Shown here: one piece after another, positions 59,261 to 64,000 of the stretch
How the letters are laid out: each line of letters opens with the position of its first letter
Position numbering within the stretch: position 1 is the stretch's first letter
Assembly (NCBI GenBank): GCA_019843655.1
Contig: JACDQD010000006.1
Coordinates: 18,742,246 to 18,806,245 of the forward strand
From: Lethocerus indicus
Taxonomy: Eukaryota > Arthropoda > Insecta > Hemiptera > Belostomatidae
Direction: 5' to 3'
DNA length: 64,000 nucleotides
Position numbers and translations under genes: made by a program
The notes under the pieces: model-generated
What the model saw: the letters and a program-made list of their open reading frames with translations, nothing else
Database searches by the model: none
Told to the model about the DNA's origin: nothing

Positions 59261-61207
59261 CAGACCACGAAACAGGTATTAAAATAATGATTATTAATTG
59301 GGAACACTGAAGACGTAATGTGCGCTACTTAATAATATTATACTAATAATAATAATGCGTTTTATATTTAATAAAATATAAAACACATAAACAATATATA
59401 AAATGTTTGCGTTTCGGTTGTATTTAAAAGTATCATTGAAAACACTGCCAGGTATGGCGGTCTAACATCGTAATACCGACGATAGTTTGACGATCGTGTA
59501 CCACTTATGAAATGTTATTTATTTCTTCTAAAAATTCAATGCTAACGTATGAGAATGCTTTTTAATGAAAGAGGAAGAAAATGTTTCATTTTATTATTTT
59601 ATTTTTGAAACTGGATCAAAGGAAAAACACTACACAGCGTCGTGCATTCCCAGGCAGGTGGGACATAACAGTCATTTTAGCTTGGAGAACTGTTTCTTTT
59701 TGAGTCCACCCTTAGCCACTTAGAGCCACTTCACTTCTGAGATCCACTTAAGGATACTTGGCGCTACATTAACCTTAAAGTTTCTGATAAAGATGTTGGC
59801 TGCCGCTGCACTTGCTAGAGCTTCACACTCGGTCTACTGCACACTGCTTGCATAGTATTTACTTAAGCCGGAAGTTTCAGTAAATTATTTGGCTGACTGA
59901 ATCCGTTCTCTTCTTTAAATATTCAACTCGATACGACTGTAACTTCATTGATAGCATAGCGCTTGTCGTTGAATAATGCGATCAATCACAATCATTCACT
60001 GTCCTCAACCCTCTTATCGAAATTAATTTTCATGTTACGCTCCAATAGTAAATACTGAGAATAGTACGGAACTGACCATATAGTAGAAGGAATATTTCAC
60101 GAAACAGCATTGCCGTATTGTGCTATTATTTTTCATTATTTAATATTTTGTTTTAATATATTGCAACCCGTCATATCAACGCTCAGTAAAACGCAGGGGT
60201 TTTTGGCACTAATCAAAGGATAAAAGTAAATAATAGACAGCAGATGGCAGAAATTGTGAACGTATTCCAAAATGGGATGGGGGACACTGTATCCTGCCAA
60301 CTGCCAAGTGGTTCCTGTTGCACACTGGGCCATCTGTTAAACCTCTTGAAATACGACTGTTGCCATCACTGAACCGCATAAATTTAAATGTGGGAATACC
60401 ACACATTACCGACAGGTCGGACCCACATCATTTTGTAACACTCGCCAGCAAAAATAATGAAAATATATTTTTTAATGATCAGTAATTTTCTCATTTCTGG
60501 TTACAGGAAGGGAATTAGTGGAAAGCCAATACCCGAGTCGTTTTTCGAGTCGCACATAACGCAGTAGGCACAAATCAGAATATTTTAATCGTAAATTGCT
60601 GGAGTTTTCACTTATATTATATGCGTGACACGGTCGAAACAGCGACCGGGTTCGGCAGTCAAAACGGCTCGCGTTTCGTGTCGACTTCTATTACGGAGGT
60701 TACGACTGTTTCGCGGGGAAAGGCATTTTGTCACTTGATATTATGACCCGAGTTGGTAGAGAAACGTTGTGCCGACAGAGCGAGGGAAGGGGAAGATGGT
60801 TGAACTTCAAATCGGTCGCCGGAGAAGGGAATAGCGGGGCCCTCGGAGTCCTTTAATATTTAAAGGACGAGGAGTAGTAAGGGGGAAGTGCGCCTTAGGA
60901 GGCGGATGCCGCCCACCCCGGGGGACAACGCCTAACTCCCGTATCGGCGGTGCCCACTCTAATCTCGGAAACATAACGATTTTCCACTCTTCGTTTTCTC
61001 TTTAACGCACTGTCTCTTTCGGTTTTATTAAATGTAATCGGCAAGTCCCATTTATCTTGTCAGATTTTGTCGAGTATCCCAGTATAGGATGAGACGAGTG
61101 AAGTAACCTGCCTAAGAGATTAAAAACGATCGAAATCTAGTTGTCAACATTATGTCTTCATACTGCCGCAGTATAAATTTAAGCTTGAAATTTCTCTATA
61201 AGAAATT

Positions 61208-61227
61208 ACAATAATAATAATAATAAT
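61208..61227. repeat. (AAT)n microsatellite
   Basis: Six to seven ATA/AAT units in AT-rich DNA. Confidence 0.85.
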
Positions 61228-64000
61228 TTTTATATATTTCATATAGTTTTAATATAATTTCAAACGTTCATGGAAGGGCCACTGAAAATTAGGCTCTATC
61301 ACTCTATCATTTCTAGATAGTACCTCAAAACTCAGATGCGACTGCAATTTTAAGACAAGAGAAATTGTTAACAAACATTTAGATAAATCAGTAGATTATC
61401 TCCATCTGGCGGAAATCTTCAATCATTTCGACCCCTGTCGAGAAATCTGACCTACATTGATACAACCGGGGCATCGAATCTAGTTCAACTTTGTTTGTAT
61501 AAGGGAGTCCAATTCAATTTAAATTTTATTCCAGCAGCTTTCATAGGCTTATAGACGAATTAAAATTTGTTTATTACTTGTCGTAAAAAACCTTCGGATT
61601 TTACTCAATCAAATTTGATTGACAATATCTGAAATTTAACTGGAAAGGATTCTATAAATATTTAAAACAAAGAATGAGTGCTCGCTTCGGTGTACAAATA
61701 GACGGTAGGTGAAGTGAAGTTGGGTACATGTAAGTGCAAAAGTTGGCGGTTTTCAGAAATAGAGTCGTAACAAATTATTATTCAGAACGCTTGCCGGAGT
61801 GATATACACGGGCGGCCGACCAACCTGATTCATATGGTAACTTTTAAGTTTGCTCTTACACAGACTGGAAGAAAGATTTGGAACCTGTAAATCTTCCCAA
61901 GTTCGTACTACTTAAATGGTCTTATGTGAAATAGAAATCTCAATAAATAAAGTAATCTCAATAATAAATATAAGTATCTAAATAAGAATTATTCATCTAT
62001 TATGACGATTATCATAGGTATTGTACTTCACCCATAGATACGCAATCTATAATAAATATGAATTGTTATTCCATTACCTATTTTGTTGGTATAGATAGGT
62101 CAGTGATTTCCATAATATAAAATTGATTGCCTTGGACTATCCTATATGTAATTAATTATAAGGCCATTGCCTTGTAATAATTCCCAGAAATTAATCGCTC
62201 CGATAAAAAAAAACTATTAGACGCCCTTCCTCTTGTTAATAACATCAATTAAAACCTGAGTAATCGGCCATCATCAATTGATACTTGGCTATAAAAAAAT
62301 GCTATACCTTCAGAAATTCATCCACTTATCTTTTCTATAATCGTTATTATATGCCTGATAATGTTTCAGTTTTTCAATATCAACAAGATCGAGGCGACAC
62401 GAATCACTATTCCGGTTGGCCGATTGACCTTCGATTGGCCCGAATATTGATTGGAGTTCCATATCTGAAACATTAATTTCTTTTATACGAACCCGATTGA
62501 TAGATTTATATTGTCGACAAGATTGATTTTCCTGTTTTCCCTTAATGACTTATTTCCTGTAGTTTCGAAATAAATAGCAACATTACAGACGATAAATATT
62601 CATAGAAAACACCATCTGTTGAAAAATAATTATTGTATTAAAGAATTATTCAAAGAAAACCTTTTTTTTCTGGAACTAATTTCAACGTTCGATTTTTGTA
62701 GTAAAAAAACTGTTCAGTTTATAAAAGTTTAGCTAGATAATTTGCAATGGGACAATTATTTATAAGACATGTATACATTCAATGATAATAATTTTAAAAA
62801 TGTCCTTTCTCGAAAATGATTACTATTTTGAAAGTTTGAATCAATTTACTCTTCCCGGTTTCTCAAAGAGGACCTAGCGTAAAGAACACGATTAATTTAT
62901 TTTAATATACCGCAATATATAAACAACCATTTTAGAAAAATTTGAAAAGGAAAGCCATGCTGAAACATTCTATATGAGCAGATGTTGGTGCAGGACCTTT
63001 TTATCAACTATTTTTAATTCTACAATAAAGTGCGCCTTGTAAAATTCCCATTAAATGCCTACAATAAGCTACAGAATTCGAATTTAACTGTCGAGAATGT
63101 TTTCATAATCTTTTCGTATAAGGAATTCAATATGAAATGCAAAAATTAATAAATTGCAAAAAATCAAAGGTATTAAATTGAGATATACACATATAAATAT
63201 CTACCGCGTTAATTCTACCAGCTTATTATATCGATACGAAATAACAGAATAAATCCTGTTTTAAAATACGAAAGGTGTTCTAATAATCATAGATGTGTAA
63301 TATTCATACGAGTGTGATCTAACATATGTGAAATACAAATATAACAAATGCAACTAATATATGTGGAGTCGGTGAAATTCTGTTTTGATATATTCAAATA
63401 TGGGGAAGTTTGCACTCCGTCACTCTTAACCTCTAAGCTATACCGATCCTCTAACATATGCGACTTAGGAATTTCGCTTCACTTACTCCTTAACCTTACA
63501 CCGCTTTAATTATTTGTGGGCCAACTTGCCACTAGTACCGTGAAAAGCGGCCATATGTGAGCAGTTTTGGTGGGAAGCAGTTACTCAAGTATAAAAGTAC
63601 AGAAGTGGAATCTAACGATTACACTGGAGTTTCTATGAAGCTCGTTCGATTAATAAATCGCGTATCGCGGGCTATTTAATTTAGAGACGGGGCTCAAAAG
63701 AGAAACATATTATGAATACGGTGTTCCGGACATAACGGTTATTTCGCGAGTTTATCATCTGAGAGATGCAAAGGCGAAATGTTAATAATGGAACGCGTGT
63801 AATCAAAGTTATGGGTGAGGTGTGTGGGACGTGGCAGGTGGAGGACTGCAGTGTCAGCCCGACCGGGAGACAAGAGACAAGTGCGCGCGCAGCCCCCGCA
63901 CAACTCGCCCCTACAGCAACACTAAACAAGCGACTAGCCCCTCAAAAACTACAGCTCTCCGCAAAAGCGTCAACGATAACTCAAAATATGTAATAAAAGC

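Larger units (their letters stand above)
58263..59276 (-). mobile_element. Composite repeat, copy H (about 1 kb)
   Basis: The plus strand starts CGTAGATTTCGTGTGTTTCT and keeps CTCGCTGGTTTGGTCTT, but the ribozyme region is replaced by unrelated bases. It continues with GGACATCCTCACTG, GTCACTGTCATTTGTACT, a TA run, a 130-bp AT-rich stretch, the minisatellite array, and the end ATCGCAGACCACGAAACAGG. The end motif matches that of copy B, so these are probably the two natural ends of the element. Confidence 0.7.
48236..64000. other. Non-coding region, upstream Syt7 intron or 5' flank
   Basis: No exon is recognised; the Syt7 transmembrane exon was looked for and not found. It holds repeat copies G (51128-51367) and H with the minisatellite (58263-59276) and an AAT run near 61208-61227. 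A 148-codon open frame on the plus strand (56644-57090) starts with a hydrophobic stretch but shows no known domain and lacks splice or promoter support. GC-rich blocks occur near 60.8-60.95 and 63.8-63.95 kb; the latter could be a promoter or 5' UTR, but nothing proves it. Confidence 0.45.

Noticed and set aside
63681..63993. Possible Syt7 N-terminal or promoter exon in a GC-rich block
   Set aside because: No transmembrane segment or Syt7-like sequence could be read in any frame; kept only as a GC-rich region.

Overview
The window is eukaryotic nuclear DNA, almost certainly from an insect. The synaptotagmin-7 exons match the insect form closely, including the insect-type stretch before C2A that contains SISLVDMYIDNSEPS. 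Genes are split by GT-AG introns. The long intron is full of microsatellites, a minisatellite and dispersed repeats. There are no bacterial-style operons, and I saw no tRNA, rRNA or CRISPR array. The order of insect cannot be fixed from this sequence, but a retained 53BP1-type Tudor gene and introns over 10 kb argue against a compact dipteran genome.

Layout. (1) 7-6289, minus strand: a many-exon gene for a Ser/Thr-rich nuclear-type protein ending in a Tudor region that resembles the tandem Tudor of TP53BP1; its last visible exon has a stop at 7-9. (2) 6290-7404: a head-to-head intergenic region that has received a dispersed repeat. (3) 7405-8133, plus strand: a compact three-exon gene for a 119-residue secreted protein with two CxxC pairs, not recognised. 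(4) 8134-11966: AT-rich, no coding signal, probably the 3' region of the next gene. (5) 11967-48235, minus strand: seven exons of synaptotagmin-7 (linker, C2A, C2B, C-terminus) spread over 36 kb. (6) 48236-64000: no exon recognised; it is either further Syt7 intron or upstream DNA, since the transmembrane N-terminus of Syt7 is not in view. A single signal-peptide-like exon (35673-35753, plus strand) lies inside a Syt7 intron.

Repeats are the most interesting part. One family occurs at least eight times in both orientations (about 7.1, 20.0, 25.1, 35.5, 36.0, 41.0, 51.2 and 58.3 kb). Its better copies carry what reads as a type I hammerhead ribozyme core with a palindromic stem III. Two of these elements end in arrays of a 70-bp minisatellite whose unit contains a CTCF-like core; the two arrays point towards each other across 17 kb. 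A palindromic insert with perfect 17-bp inverted ends is nested in some copies. A separate hairpin-forming repeat occurs at 29.1, 31.4 and 46.6 kb.

A caution: three of seven Syt7 exons, and one junction of the 53BP1-like gene, contain reading-frame breaks although the surrounding residues are fully conserved. This looks like small insertions or deletions in the assembly rather than gene decay. The coding calls come from reading exons by eye against remembered family sequences; no alignment was run.
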